Shown one piece after another: positions 1-11,159 of a stretch of DNA of 64,000 bases. The stretch comes from Misgurnus anguillicaudatus (lineage: Eukaryota; Chordata; Actinopteri; Cypriniformes; Cobitidae), in the NCBI RefSeq assembly GCF_027580225.2, contig NC_073341.2, positions 15,312,501 to 15,376,500 of the forward strand, in the 5' to 3' direction. The translations under genes were made by a program, and so were the position numbers. Numbering within the stretch: the stretch's first letter is position 1; every line of letters starts with the position of its first letter. The notes below the pieces were generated by a model. It was not told the DNA's origin. It was given only the letters and a program-made list of their open reading frames with translations, and did no database searches.

Positions 1-654
1 CCCAAACCATAAATGTTAGCAATGTTAGCAGTGAGCAAGCCAAAGGTGAAAGTGGCAAAGATGGCAAAAATTACAATTGTGTTTAAGTGGAGAAATCCAA
101 CTTAACTTGATCATCTTGTTCAGGCTTGATCATCAAAGTATTTTTTATCTAAGTGTTTGCAAACTTTAGTCTTTTCTTTATAAACAGGTTGTGAGTAAAA
201 TCAAAATGACGTGATTCACATAGTATTACGTTTGTCTATTTCATTAACATGTTGAAACTTAATCAAAATGGTGCAAAATCGTGTAAAATAAATGCATGTA
301 CTTATTTCTAATATTGTTAAACATATCGTGAAGCAAATTAAAATTAAAATATTGAAATACTAATATAATTTGAATGTCTTTATGCTGCTGGGACTGTTTA
401 ACATTGCCGGCTTTCTATTGGCTGATTCAGAGGTTAAGGGTGGCCATTTTAGGTTGAAATCATTGTAGTCCTCAGTTTGCGGCATAAGTCAGCACTTAAG
501 AATGAGTCTTACACTTTACTGAAAGTTGCTTTCAGCTTCTTTATAAATGTCTCCTATTCTCAAACTGGTCCTACTCCTTACTAAGAATTTTTTGACACTT
601 AAGTCATAGCTTAAGACTATTTTTAAAAGCATTTCTGAGATGTTTTATTCATAC
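1..654. other. AT-rich non-coding sequence
   Basis: No coding region, RNA gene or element boundary is recognised here. The sequence is AT-rich with only short spurious ORFs. Confidence 0.6.
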
Positions 655-876
655 GGGCCCAGGTCTGGCGGTACACTTTTAGCATAGCTTATCATAATCC
701 ATTGAATCTGATTAGACCATAAGCATCACGCTCAAAAATAACCAAAGAGTTTCGATATATTTCCTATTTAAAACTTGACTCTTCTGTAGTTACATCGTGT
801 ACTAAGACCAACAGAAAATTAAAATTTGCGATTTTCTAGGCACATATGGCTAGGAACTATACTCTCATTTTGGCCT
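655..876. repeat. Half copy of a palindromic MITE also present at 41.3-41.8 kb
   Basis: The stretch from about 662 to 875 matches the arms of the inverted-repeat element at 41282-41836. Shared words include ACATCGTGTACTAAGACC, TTGCGATTTTCTAGGCA and ATGGCTAGGAACTATACTCT. Only one arm is present and no target duplication was found, so this is a fragment. The superfamily is not assigned. Confidence 0.7.
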
Positions 877-1168
877 AATAAAAAATGTGTTTTGCAAGAT
901 AAACAACTTTTAACAGTCTGGCAACTGTTCAATGTCCTCTACTCAACAAATGCCCCAAGGCACCTTAACCGGTTATCAAATATTTGCATATTACAGACAA
1001 AAATGATTGGATTTCAGATACACCCCCAAAAACTAAACCTGTCAATCAAGTGTGTAAAAGTTGAAAGTAAATCTAAAAGTCTACACTTGTATAGTCATGT
1101 ACTGTAAAATGATGTGTAAATATAATGTGTACCTTTTTGTAAAGATTAAATCAGTACATTTTTTTAAA
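877..1168. other. Non-coding spacer
   Basis: Short ORFs here have no recognisable domain. Nothing else is seen before the LTR at 1173. Confidence 0.5.
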
Positions 1169-1364
1169 CAAATGTCACACGGTGACGATCTTTCCAGGGG
1201 CGGAACCGAAATTAGGAGAGTTTGGAAGTGTTTCCGCCCAGACCGGAAAAGACGAACACCGGAACTTCCGGTAGCGCCGCGAGAGGAAAAATCAGCGAAT
1301 TACATGCAGGTGCATCGAGTTAACAGGAGCGGCTGACGATTGGAGGACACGCTGAGCAGGGCAG

Positions 1365-1370
1365 TATATA
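1365..1370 (+). promoter_or_regulatory. TATA box of giant LTR copy 1
   Basis: GCAGTATATAGGGAC lies about 190 bp inside the LTR, where a U3 promoter is expected. LTR copy 4 has TATAAAG in the corresponding position (34481). Transcription would start near 1395; this is inferred. Confidence 0.5.
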
Positions 1371-2599
1371 GGGACAGCTAAAAACCACAGTTGGTTGTTC
1401 AGTTTTTGTGTGCAGTTGTTGGGCTCGTTGGTGCACTTGCTGTTGGGCTGTTTATTCTTTCAGGCTGAAGCTGGCGTGGCTGTGTGGACGTAGTAAACCT
1501 TAAGGGTTGGAAGACGATTGGAGATTACTGGGAACTGAAACACAACGAAGAGGAGAAACGGAGTCAGCGTGAGTGTTTACATACATTGAAGATATTTTGA
1601 CTTAAGGAATTCGCTGTGTAACCCTGTTGGGGGAAGAGACGCCCCGTTCGTGTGGCTGGAGTTCATCACCTGTGTGAAATAAAGAGGAGAACATTAGAAA
1701 GGAGCTTACAGCAATCGTGAGTATGAAAAATTGAGTTTATAGACACACTTTATACTAACCTGTTCATAGTAAATCACTCCAGGAAAAGGAGGGCGGCCCT
1801 ACCCCTTAGTGAGTGTGGTGGGCAAGCCGAAGAAGGATCGTAACTACGGACTGGGCCGTGCTAACCATCGCCGAACAGACCCCGGCGAAGTGGAGGAAGA
1901 CGGGCGTCTTAAGTGTTCACTTTGAGTGCGGTGGGTGAGTCTTTGTGTTGTGGAAAATTTCACTTTGACGTGGTGCTGTGAATTGCTGTGTGTATTGTCA
2001 GAGAAACCCCCGTCTCTGCAAACCTCGTCGTGGGAGAACCAAGAGGCCGCCGGTCCCAGTGTTATTATCTGGCATATGCTGTGAGCACGCTTCGGAGTAC
2101 AGTAGTATTGTGGTGTTGAGGAGCAGTCATTTTCTTGACATCTGGGTTGATTTGAAGAGTGGTGGTGGAGAGTTGGATTGCTAGAGGCTGTGTGAGTACA
2201 ACAAAGAATCACTGCTGTTTGTACTTTTATCTGTATAACACTTACCGTTGCAGAGAGAGGTGTAGTAGATCCCATCTGTCCCGAGGCCTCTTCAAAGGGG
2301 CGCCCCTGTCCGATGTTCTACCGCTTAGCAAGTGGCGAGGAGAGGGCAGCACTCGGCTCGGCGTGACAGCGCGGCATTTTCCCCTCTGCAACCGCAGCGA
2401 TCGTCGAGAGGGTTTGTCCCCGACGCCACATTGAAACAGTCTCAAACCATCTGGTACATTGAGGGAGTCCGGTTGCCGTAAGTCCACCACCCTTCCAAAC
2501 CAAATACAACATCTGTGAAATCTAACTGTTAAAGACCAAGAGTGTTGCTGTGCAAAATAGAACGAAAGGAGTGTACGAGAAGAATCCTATCTGTACCGT

Positions 2600-3600
2600 A
2601 CTTACTGTACGTTGTCACAAGTGGAGAGGTGAGAGCAAACCAGTTTTGAATAAACGTATCTTTGTGTCCCAGCCCACAGCCTGTGGAGAGAGAAAGAGAA
2701 TGAAACAAGGAGAACCCTGTCTGTGCCGTACTTACTGTACGTTGTCCAAAGTGAAGAGGTGAGAGTAAACCAGTCTGGAATAACTGTATCTTGTGTCCCA
2801 GACCACAGACTGTGGAGAGAGAAAGAGAATGAAACAAGGACAAAACTGTCTTTGCCGTACTTACTGTACGTAGTCCAAAGTGAAGAGGTGAGAGCAAACC
2901 AGTCTGGAATAACTGTATCTTGTGTCCCAGCCGCAGCCTGTGGAGAGAGAAAGAGTAAGAACCCTGTACTTACCGGACGTCGTTCCAAGCAAAGAGCTAA
3001 CAGCCTGTGGAGAGAGAAAGAGAACGAAACGAGGAGAACCCTGTCTGTGCCGTACTTACTGTACGTTGTCCCAAGTGATGAGGTGAGAGCAAACCAGTCT
3101 TGAATAACTGTATCTTGTGTCCCAGCCGCAGCCTGTGGAGAGAGAAAGAGTAAGAACCCTGTACTTACCGGACGTTGTTCCAAGTGAAGAGCTAACAGCC
3201 TGTGGAGAGAGAAAGAGAACGAAACGAGGAGAACCCTGTCTGTGCCGTACTTACTGTACGTTGTCCCAAGTGAAGAGGTGAGAGCAAACCAGTCTGGAAT
3301 AACTGTATCTTGTGTCCCAGCCGCAGCCTGTGGAGAGAGAAAGAGTAATAACCCTGTACTTACCGGACGTCGTTCCAAGCAAAGAGCTAACAGCCTGTGG
3401 AGAGAGAAAGAGAACGAAACGAGGAGAACCCTGTCTGTGCCGTACTTACTGTACGTTGTCCCAAGTGAAGAGGTGAGATCCAACCAGTCTGGAATAACTG
3501 TATCTTGTGTCTCAGCCCGCAGCTTGTGGAGAGAGGAAGAGTAAGAACCCCGTACTTACCGGACGTCGTTCCAAGTGAAGAGCAAACCGCCTGCGGAGAG
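2600..3600 (+). repeat. Tandem array inside LTR copy 1, units of about 130 and 195 bp
   Basis: The landmark GAGAGCAAACC (or GAGAGTAAAC, GAGATCCAACC) recurs at 2631, 2761, 2890, 3084, 3280 and 3474, giving spacings of 130, 129, 194, 196 and 194 bp. Most units carry GAGGTGAGAGC, like a splice donor, followed by TTGTGTCCCAG, like an acceptor, and CGTACTTACTGTACG. The long units add a second CAGCCTGTGGAGAGAG block. Long ORFs run through the array on both strands only because of the repetition. Confidence 0.85.
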
Positions 3601-4006
3601 AGAAAGCAGAGGAAACGGCGAGTAATACCTTACCTGTACTGTACTCACCGTACGTTGCGTGCGGCCGAGAGAAGGTGAGAGGAAGTCCATCGTAGTCCAA
3701 ATTAACCGGTCCCCTGTGTCCCAGCAGCAGCCTGCAGAAAAGGAGAGAGGAGACACATATGTGAGACAAAGGAATGTTGTTGCAACCATCTTCAGTACCA
3801 CGTAACGAAGAAAGACAGTGCGAAGAAAGAAAGGGTACGTAATAAGAAAGCATCTCAGGCCCAACACTTATCTTGGTTTCATTCTGCCTCCAGGAGGAAG
3901 AGGAGGGCGCCACGGGATTTCAAGACCAGGCATCCCCTTCCCCGCAGTGCATTGGACCCCTTCTGTCCCCTCCCCTTTTTCCAAATTCCTTTTAATTATT
4001 TAAATA

Positions 4007-4012
4007 AATAAA
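4007..4012 (+). terminator. Poly(A) signal AATAAA of giant LTR copy 1
   Basis: AATAAA lies about 130 bp before the 3' end of the LTR. The equivalent signal occurs in the other copies, for example at 36499. Confidence 0.6.
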
Positions 4013-4144
4013 GTCTATTGCTTTTATACTTACGTGCACTTGTGTTGTCTGGTCATTGGGTTGGCTTTGGGGACCTCCTCGAGGTGGAAGTAAAAGGGGC
4101 GTGGCTTTAGTCTAGCAGTAGCCAGCCCCGATGGGTGACACAAA

Positions 4145-4498
4145 CTCAATGTGAAAATGATTGCTTTGTCAGCTTTTGAAACTCCACCCAAATTATATGA
4201 CTAGAGCTCCACCTCAAAAATGTGGCCATTAAACAACATGGCACTCATCTAAAGCCTCTATTGCTACAATGTCATTTTACATCTTTACAAAAAATCAGTG
4301 TTTGTTACTTTTTCATTTTCTTCTCTTTTTAAACATTTTATTCATTCTTTTCAATTTATTTCCTTCGCCACCACTACCACACATTTGTTGAAATAAAATA
4401 AATCCATTATTTCAGTTAAATTTGGTGTAGTGACATGGAACTGTAATGAGGTTGACAAACCTAGAACTACGTGTGTGTTTACTGAAAAACAATTCCTA
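4145..4498. other. Non-coding spacer
   Basis: AT-rich sequence between the giant LTR and the hAT element. Nothing is recognised in it. Confidence 0.5.
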
Positions 4499-4506
4499 CC
4501 CTTAGG

Positions 4507-5635
4507 CAGAGGTGTAAAGCAACGAATTACATTTACTCACGTTACTGAAATTGAGTAGTTTTTTGTGTATTTTTACTTTTTTGAGTAGTTTTTAAAATCT
4601 GTACTTTTACTTAAGTATGTTTTATTTAAAGTATTGTACTTCGCTACATTTTAAATCATATCTGTTACTGAGTAAAAAATATTTTAAAAAGCAAGGTGAT
4701 AAAGACGCGCAACGGATGTAAATGGGCGGGGCTCGGGGGAACGCGCAAAAAGAACCATGGAGACGGACGAGACAGGCGCGCGCTAATGCAGTCCCGCCTC
4801 AGTTCAAATCTTATGAAAGAAACCGCTGGTCATATTTAAGCGACCACTTTCCACTGACGCGAAGCGAGTGTTTCATTTCTATGAAAGGTAGGATTCATGC
4901 TCTTAAGTACGAAATTGCACGACGCGTTTTTAATACCATGCGCATTATCTTCCGATGTCTAGCAGCTTCGCGTCAAGTCAAACACAACTTCAAAACGTAC
5001 TCGAGAATGCGCAGGTCATTAGACATTGCAGAGAGAGAGAGAGAGCGCGAGAGAGAGAGAACGAGGGAGCGAGCGAGCGAGAGAGAGAGAGAGAGAAGAG
5101 AGAGAAGAATAAACTTCATCAGGTCCCCAGGTCAGGGAAGTAAGAAGATAATAAACATGTCAAATGTATATAGACATGGCACTCATCTCATTATATGCTC
5201 ATTTAAACTATATATAGTTTAATAAAATAATGCATGTTACCAGCAATACATTGTATTTACAAGCTGCTGACCCCCTTCAAAAGTGCATAACTCACATGTC
5301 ATTAAACAATTCCATAAATGTTTCTTACTTTAAAAAAGCTTTTTATTTTATTAACTTTTTGTTATTGCACTTTCATTGTAAAGGTGTTCCTACAATTAAA
5401 CACAACTAGTTTGAGATGTATATTCCCTTGTCGTTTTTGAACTATACTAGAATCCTCCACCTCTTCCCGCTGTAAAAAAAGTAACTTTTACTCTGAGCAA
5501 AGTTAAAATGACTTACTTTTTACTTTTACTTGAGTAGATTTTTAGACAAGTAACTTTACTTTTACTTAAGTAAAATATTATTAAAGTAACTTTACTTTTA
5601 CTTGAGTACAATATTTTATTACTTTTTCACCTCTG
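4507..5635. mobile_element. Non-autonomous hAT element, 8-bp TSD CCCTTAGG
   Basis: Termini are CAGAGGTGTAAAG and TTTTTCACCTCTG. The 8-bp direct repeat CCCTTAGG lies at 4499-4506 and 5636-5643. Both subterminal regions are rich in ACTTTTACTTAAGTA-like motifs in inverted orientation, as is common in fish hAT elements. The interior holds a GC-richer block and a (GA)n tract but no transposase. The 166-codon ORF across the (GA)n tract is not considered a gene. Confidence 0.9.
5030..5108. repeat. (GA)n-rich microsatellite
   Basis: An imperfect GA/GAGC dinucleotide tract lies inside the hAT element. It creates an Arg/Glu-repeat ORF that is not taken as coding. Confidence 0.9.
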
Positions 5636-5643
5636 CCCTTAGG

Positions 5644-6126
5644 ACATTTGTCAACCAATCTGAATAAAAGCATTCAACAGCCTTGTTGAATATTTCTGCG
5701 GTTAAACTCCCGCTGTCTTGTCTAGAAGCGCATTACTTTTAAACATAGTTTGTAGAGAACATGGATTTAATTATTTTATTGCAATCTCCACAAACGTTTT
5801 AAAAATACAATAAACTGAATTTAATATAGAATCCTGATTTTTTTAAAATATGTAAAAAGTGTTATTTTGAAATGTATCATAAATATTAAATATGCTAGTA
5901 TTGAAGTCTTTAGCAAATTTAGCAGATTTAAAATGTTGTTCAGAGTGAATTTAACACTGGATTGAGTTAAAGCTATTTTATTTTACTCTATGAAAAGAAA
6001 GAGTTGGTGTCAAAACATAGTGCTACCACTTTAAAAAAGATCAACTTGTACAGTGTTTTGTTAGTCGTGCCAGTGCTTATCTTGCAGACTAAAATGCATG
6101 TTTGAGCTGCTTTCATTTAAAAACAC
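5644..6126. other. Non-coding spacer
   Basis: AT-rich, with no recognised element or gene. Confidence 0.5.
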
Positions 6127-6778
6127 CTTGGGCCCTATCTTGCACCCAGCGCAATTGACTTTGTCAGTGACGCATGTATCATTTGTATTTTGCACCGGCG
6201 CACAGCGGGTTTTTCCCTCCACAGACGCACGTCGGCAAACTAGGGAATGAACTTGCGCTGCCTGGGCGGTTCAGCGCAAAAAAGGAGGCGTGCTTCGGCG
6301 CAAACCATCCCTGATGCTATTTTACAGTTTCAAAAAACAATTGCGCTACTAACAAAAAAAAAACTAGTCTAAAGTCAGTGGCGCGTTGCGCGTAGTTCAT
6401 TATGCTATTTTAAGGGCGCATGCTTGACCATAATGTATAGCGTGCACAACGCGCATTGCTTATCTAATCTACACAGATGCAACATTTAATTTCGCAAATC
6501 ATTAATTGTTACAATAAAAAATATTAACACATGAGATAAGGGAAACCATTGTGGTGAGATAGTTTTTATGTATTGTGTGTCTGCGTTAAAATATTCTCAT
6601 GCAAATAACGATTAAAATATTTTCATAAGTTTGTTGTGTGACTGTATTACGTTTATTTTATGTAAATAATAATTAAAATGTTTTCATAAGAAACCTTATT
6701 GTATATGAACTTGATTTGTAAGTGTACTTTGGGGTTGGACCTTGCTTGCGTTTCCGATTTCAAAGCCCCCAAACCCTT

Positions 6779-7085
6779 TCAGCGGTGAGGGTGGACGCAG
6801 CGATGTCCTCTGCTGGCGTCAGGTCCTGTGCACCTCCCGTTACACGGCGTGCCTGATTTATGCTGGCAAGCTTGGGATTCCCTGTCTCCTGACATCATTG
6901 TAGCGCTTGGTGCAACGATGGGGATGCCAGCTGATGAGACAATTGTGGCTATTTCCTCTCACGCCTGTTTAACCGACGCTGATTTGGGCGGGTATCTACC
7001 ATCCCCATACAAAACAACTTCTCTGTCTTTGACACCTCTTACAAGAACGTCGGTCTCCTCAGCTGTGAACCGCTACTGGCGTGCG
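6779..7085 (-). pseudogene. Decayed Myb/SANT-like DNA-binding protein of PIF/Harbinger
   Basis: Read on the minus strand from about 7071, the sequence encodes RFTAEETDVLVRGVKDREV, then YGDGRYPPKSASVKQA and EEIATIVSSAGI. This matches the trihelix or Myb/SANT-like domain pattern (FT-x-EET-x-x-L-V ... W-x-x-I). A TGA replaces the tryptophan codon expected between KQA and EEIA, and no good start codon is in frame. The protein ends at a TGA near 6779. In active PIF/Harbinger elements this protein partners the transposase in DNA binding and nuclear import; that role is family knowledge. The overlapping plus-strand ORF at 6828-7160 is a shadow. Confidence 0.7.
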
Positions 7086-7346
7086 CCTGGTAAATTCGTC
7101 ATAATAATAGCAACCCGCCATGGAACTTGCGCACTTGCGTTTAAAGGGAATGTTGGATAGCGTTCTGATTGGTTTATTTGACGTTACGCCCAAACCACAC
7201 CTATGAATAATGAACCTACTTCAGACCAACCCCTTATTGATTTGCGTCTGGCGCAAGTGTTATTTCTCCGGCCGTGAAAATAGCAACAGCGCCCAAGATC
7301 TGCCCACAAAGTCACTTGCACTTTGCGCTTCGCACTTGCGTTTCAT

Positions 7347-8553
7347 GGGCCCTATTTTAACGATCTAAGCGCATTGTCTAAAGCGCACAGCGCAACGTCT
7401 AAATGGGCGTGTCCGAATCCACTTTTGCTAATTTAACGACGGGAAAAATGGTTTGTGCGCCGAGCGCATGGTCGAAAAGGGTAGGTCCTATTGTAATGGG
7501 AGTATTTTGAGGCGTAACGTCCAGTAAACCAATGAGAGTCACAGCTCTCATCCCCTTTAAAAGCAAGTTGCGCTGGCGCTATGTCTAATCCCTAGTTAGA
7601 TGACGAACTTAACTGAAAACTAAGCGGAGGAAGAAGACCACCAGTTTAAGATTAATGTTAAATCATTGTGTTGTTTTTCACTTGTATTGAAATTGTTATT
7701 TTTTATTTTTTAAAACCTTTAAAACCCGTTTTCTTTTAGTCATGGAAGTAAAAAAGCAGGCTTGTAATTGCTTTAAATGTATGGCTATCCAATATCATTA
7801 AAAATAATTTACAAGTATGTAAGATAAGGTTTGTACTCTAAAAATACTTTATTTGTAACAAACAGGAGATAAAGAATTTACGAACGGCTCTCCTCACGTT
7901 TCAGCACTTTGGACAGCGTTTTTTTAGCAAAGAGTTTTTTTAAGCATTACTTAAATGTTTCTCATCTCACCATATCCACAGGTACAGAGTCATCATATAC
8001 AATAAATCCGTGAGGTAGCATTAAAAAAACATTTAAAAACAGATGCATTTGTTTAAAGCAAAGCATTTATTTACTTACCAGGCTACATTTGAAGCAGCTC
8101 TTTGTGCCTTCTAACGTCTCATAATTAGTCCTCATTTATGTCCAAGAGACTCAATAATAATCTTTTACAATCAATCCTTTAATCTTTCATATTTAAAAAC
8201 GTTTTTGTGCTGCTGCGCATTCATGTACTTTGTGATAAGCAAATCCGCGTTGTCCTCCCGTTTATAGACGCATATTACTAATGCGCTCTTTAAATAACAT
8301 AAAACACATTGCGCCATTGACTTTAGACTTTAGACCAGGTTTTTGTTGGTCAATGGCGTAGTCTATTTTAGTTGCCTCAAAATAGCAACGCGCCAACAAT
8401 GCACCTGAACACACCTAGTTTTCAGACCAGGGGGCGCAAATGCATTTGCTATTTAAACAACGCGGCGCTAAACGTGAAAATAAGGGTGGGAACTAGCGAA
8501 AGACACTTGCGTCGCACATTGCGCTGCATTGCGCCGGGTGTAAGATAGAGCCC
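7347..8553 (+). mobile_element. Related PIF/Harbinger-type MITE nested in opposite orientation, TSD CAT
   Basis: The left end is GGGCCCTATTTTAACGATC and the right end is CGCCGGGTGTAAGATAGAGCCC, so it has the two end types of the host element in reversed order. CAT precedes it (7344-7346) and follows it (8554-8556), which fits a 3-bp duplication made on insertion. It is 1207 bp with no coding content. The interior shows the GCGC-rich edges typical of these fish elements. Confidence 0.75.
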
Positions 8554-8577
8554 CATATCGTTAAAATAGGGCCCCTT

Positions 8578-9680
8578 GTCTTGACTAATTTTCACATACA
8601 TCAGTGACGTTGTTTTTTTTCTCAAGATGCACACCTGTAGTGTTTTTATAAATTATGTTTGTAAAAACTCCTTAAATGACCTAATATAAATAAGGCCTAG
8701 TTCTAGTTTAACCCCAAACCACCCCATATGTTTTGTTGTTGGTGTTTGCTTTATATGCTGTATTATTAATTCCTTTTATGTGTGCAGGAGATTAGCTTTA
8801 GTGGGGTTTGGAGGAGCACAGAAATACATGAAAATTAACGAATTAAGTATTTTGACTGATTTCAAAGTAGGGGAGAGCACGGGCAAAAGTACAATTTTTC
8901 AGAAAAACATTTTTGCTGTAGTCAACAACTCACAAGTGGGGTCTATTAATACCAGGTGAAACTTTGAACAAATGTAAAATTACGTTAGTATAATTTCATT
9001 TTAAACAGAAGCAGCGCATTGTTACTTACAGGTTACTCACAACAGAAGAAGATAGATTTTTGTTTTACACTTATTTTTGTTAGTAAAGATACACAACTGT
9101 GACCTAGTTAATATGTAACTGCAAACATATTTTCTATCAGTTATCAGGACTGTAACACATGAAACCAGAAACAAAACACATTTTAAGAAAAAAATTACCG
9201 CTTTAGTAATTTACTTACCATGATCGGAAACAGCTTTCTGGACTTACACGCACGAAACGGTGGTGGAAAATGCGATATATGTCAGGTCTGTCAAGGGTTT
9301 TGTGCTAAAGATGCAGTCATAGTTTGGAATGCAAATGTAGTCAGGGCTCTGAGAAATTCACTTTGTTGCTTTCGTCCCATGTTACTATCTCCCCAGTTTT
9401 CCCCTATTTTGTCATGGTTTTGTAAGTACATTCTGTAAAAATTTTTGTAAATATTGGTTTCTGTTGTTAGTTCTTGTTTAATAATGCATTATGTTTGTTG
9501 TATAAACAGAAAAGTTATAATATGCAGTTTCTAACAGCTTGCTCATCATACTGCATTCTTATGATGTAAAGATGAACATGGTTTGTGGATTGAAGTCAAA
9601 CTTGTACTGAAGCATCCCATGTACTCCAAGTTTATAAATATCTGTACTGGGAGTGTGCTTTTTAGGTGTCAAATTTTGAT
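8578..9680. other. Non-coding AT-rich region
   Basis: No coding region or clear element was recognised between the Harbinger pair and the DIRS element. Confidence 0.5.
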
Positions 9681-9805
9681 ATGTTCCCTGTCGAGAATGT
9701 TCTTTCGACATTGCTTCAGTAGCTGACGCCTTAAGCCTTATTGCACAACGCCAGTGCAGTTAGAACTCGCGCTGGCCAATGACGCTCAAGACGCTAAAGA
9801 CATTT

Positions 9806-10719
9806 GCTGCGTCCGAAACCGCCTACTTCATACTATATAGTACGCGAAAAGTAGTAGGCGAGGCGAATAGTATGTCCGAATACATAGTATTCGAAAAACA
9901 GTATGCGAAAAGTACCCGGATGACCTACTACTACAGGTGTCATGAGCAATTCGGTCCCCCCTGGCAATTTGGTCTCCAATAGGACCCCCGCGTGATTCCA
10001 TTGGCTGAAAAACTCCTCATGGGTAGTTTCTTAGCGCCTTACAAAATCGCGTTATGATTTATGTAGTTAGAACGTTGTTAAAATTACAATTGATGTCTCT
10101 TAGATGATATGTTTCATATAGTAGTATATAAATAAGGCTATAGCTGAATCACACATTAAAATTATAATTTATAAGCACTGATTATAAGCACAATTGAAAA
10201 GTACTGACGTGTCTGCCACATGAATATTAGTTTATTATATTATTTTTTTGTTAACTTTTATTTAAAAAATTTGTATGCTTCTATTTTGTACAACAAAATT
10301 AGCTTGCTAGTCCGCTAACGCAAACGAGATATCGCAATGACAAATTTTTTAACAGGCATTAGTGCTAGGTACCAATCGGGGTCCTAGGGGAGACCGAATT
10401 GCTAGGGGAGACCGAATTGCTCATGACACCTGTGAGATTTTGCAGTGTGCATACGATGGACACTTCACTATCCCATGATGCCCCGGGAGAGGAGTTATCC
10501 AACGAAGAAGAAGACGCATGCTGCTGTTTTCGCGCTGAAATGACATGACGTGATGACGACGTATGTCACGTGATGTAGCAACATGGCGGATGTAGTACGT
10601 CCGAATCTCATTCATACTACCAGGATTCATACTATACAGTACCTACTGTTTTAACGGCAAGTAAGTAGGTACTTTATCTTATTCAGTACCTACTATACAG
10701 TAAGGGTTTCGGACGCAGC
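9806..10719. mobile_element. Inverted-repeat MITE (GCTGCGTCCGAAACC ends) inside the DIRS element
   Basis: It starts GCTGCGTCCGAAACC and ends GGTTTCGGACGCAGC, and both subterminal regions are rich in TACTTCATACTATATAGTA-like words. No clear target duplication was seen. It is interrupted by the element at 9934-10432. Confidence 0.75.
9934..10432. mobile_element. Inner inverted-repeat element (CAGGTGTCATGAGCAATTCG ends)
   Basis: The left end CAGGTGTCATGAGCAATTCG is mirrored at the right as CGAATTGCTCATGACACCTG. Next to the right end an 18-20 bp unit (AGGGGAGACCGAATTGCT) is duplicated in tandem. No target duplication was found and the superfamily is unassigned. Confidence 0.7.
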
Positions 10720-10928
10720 CACAGATAAACATCAGTGGTTTCCCCAGGCATCGTTTTTCAGCGTCTGAGGGAAGGCTCATTTTTCGTCCTAATAAACTGC
10801 AGCGCCCCCTTTCTGCACAACCCGGACTTGCACTGCTTCTACTTAAGTTTTTAACAGTGACACTTATTTGATTTAGAACAAAATACATTTACATAACAGT
10901 ACATGGAACATAAAGAACCTTAAATCTT

Positions 10929-10930
<2 letters not shown>

Positions 10931-11015
<85 letters not shown>

Positions 11016-11020
11016 ATATT
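10931..11020. repeat. (TA)n microsatellite
   Basis: A near-uninterrupted AT dinucleotide tract of about 90 bp lies within the DIRS remnant. Confidence 0.95.
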
Positions 11021-11159
11021 ACATTTACACATATATACAATATTACATTTAATGTGGATCCATCTCTGGATACCACATAAACATTATTCAGAATATTCTC
11101 TACAGTTTCGACGCAGACTTCCCCATTTCAATGGCATGATAGCGTCAACAATACAGCCT

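Larger units (their letters stand above)
1173..4140 (+). mobile_element. Giant solo LTR (about 2.97 kb), copy 1
   Basis: It begins TGTCACACGGTGAC and ends GGGTGACA, so it has TG...CA termini in a short inverted repeat. It is flanked by CAAA on both sides (1169-1172 and 4141-4144), a 4-bp target duplication typical of LTR-element integrase. A TATA box lies at 1365, an AATAAA signal at 4007, and a GGTCATTGGG...CCTCCTCGAGGTGG block near the 3' end is shared with the LTRs at 14084, 16592 and 34330. The TATA box sits near the 5' end and the poly(A) signal near the 3' end, which implies a short U3 and a very long R region. No protein-coding capacity is evident. The family could be Gypsy-like or retrovirus-like; no polymerase is present to decide. 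Confidence 0.85.
6130..8574 (-). mobile_element. PIF/Harbinger-type element (outer of a nested pair), TSD CTT
   Basis: The 5' end is GGGCCCTATCTTGCACCC and the 3' end is ATCGTTAAAATAGGGCCC. CTT flanks both sides (6127-6129 and 8575-8577). The element carries a decayed Myb/SANT-like coding region on the minus strand, the second protein typical of PIF/Harbinger elements. It is interrupted near its right end at 7347-8553 by a related element in the opposite orientation. No DDE transposase was recognised. Confidence 0.75.

Noticed and set aside
2602..3483. A 293-codon minus-strand ORF in LTR copy 1
   Set aside because: It is a by-product of the tandem array. Its repeats follow the DNA unit length, no domain is present, and plus-strand frames are open in the same place.
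2600..3600. Regular repeats that might be read as a CRISPR-like array
   Set aside because: The units are 130-195 bp, without short direct repeats and unique spacers, and the context is a vertebrate LTR.
4722..5222. A 166-codon ORF with an Arg/Glu repeat
   Set aside because: The repeat is translated (GA)n microsatellite inside a non-autonomous hAT, and the remainder has no recognisable domain.
6828..7160. A 110-codon plus-strand ORF
   Set aside because: The opposite strand carries the conserved Myb/SANT-like sequence, so this frame is a shadow.
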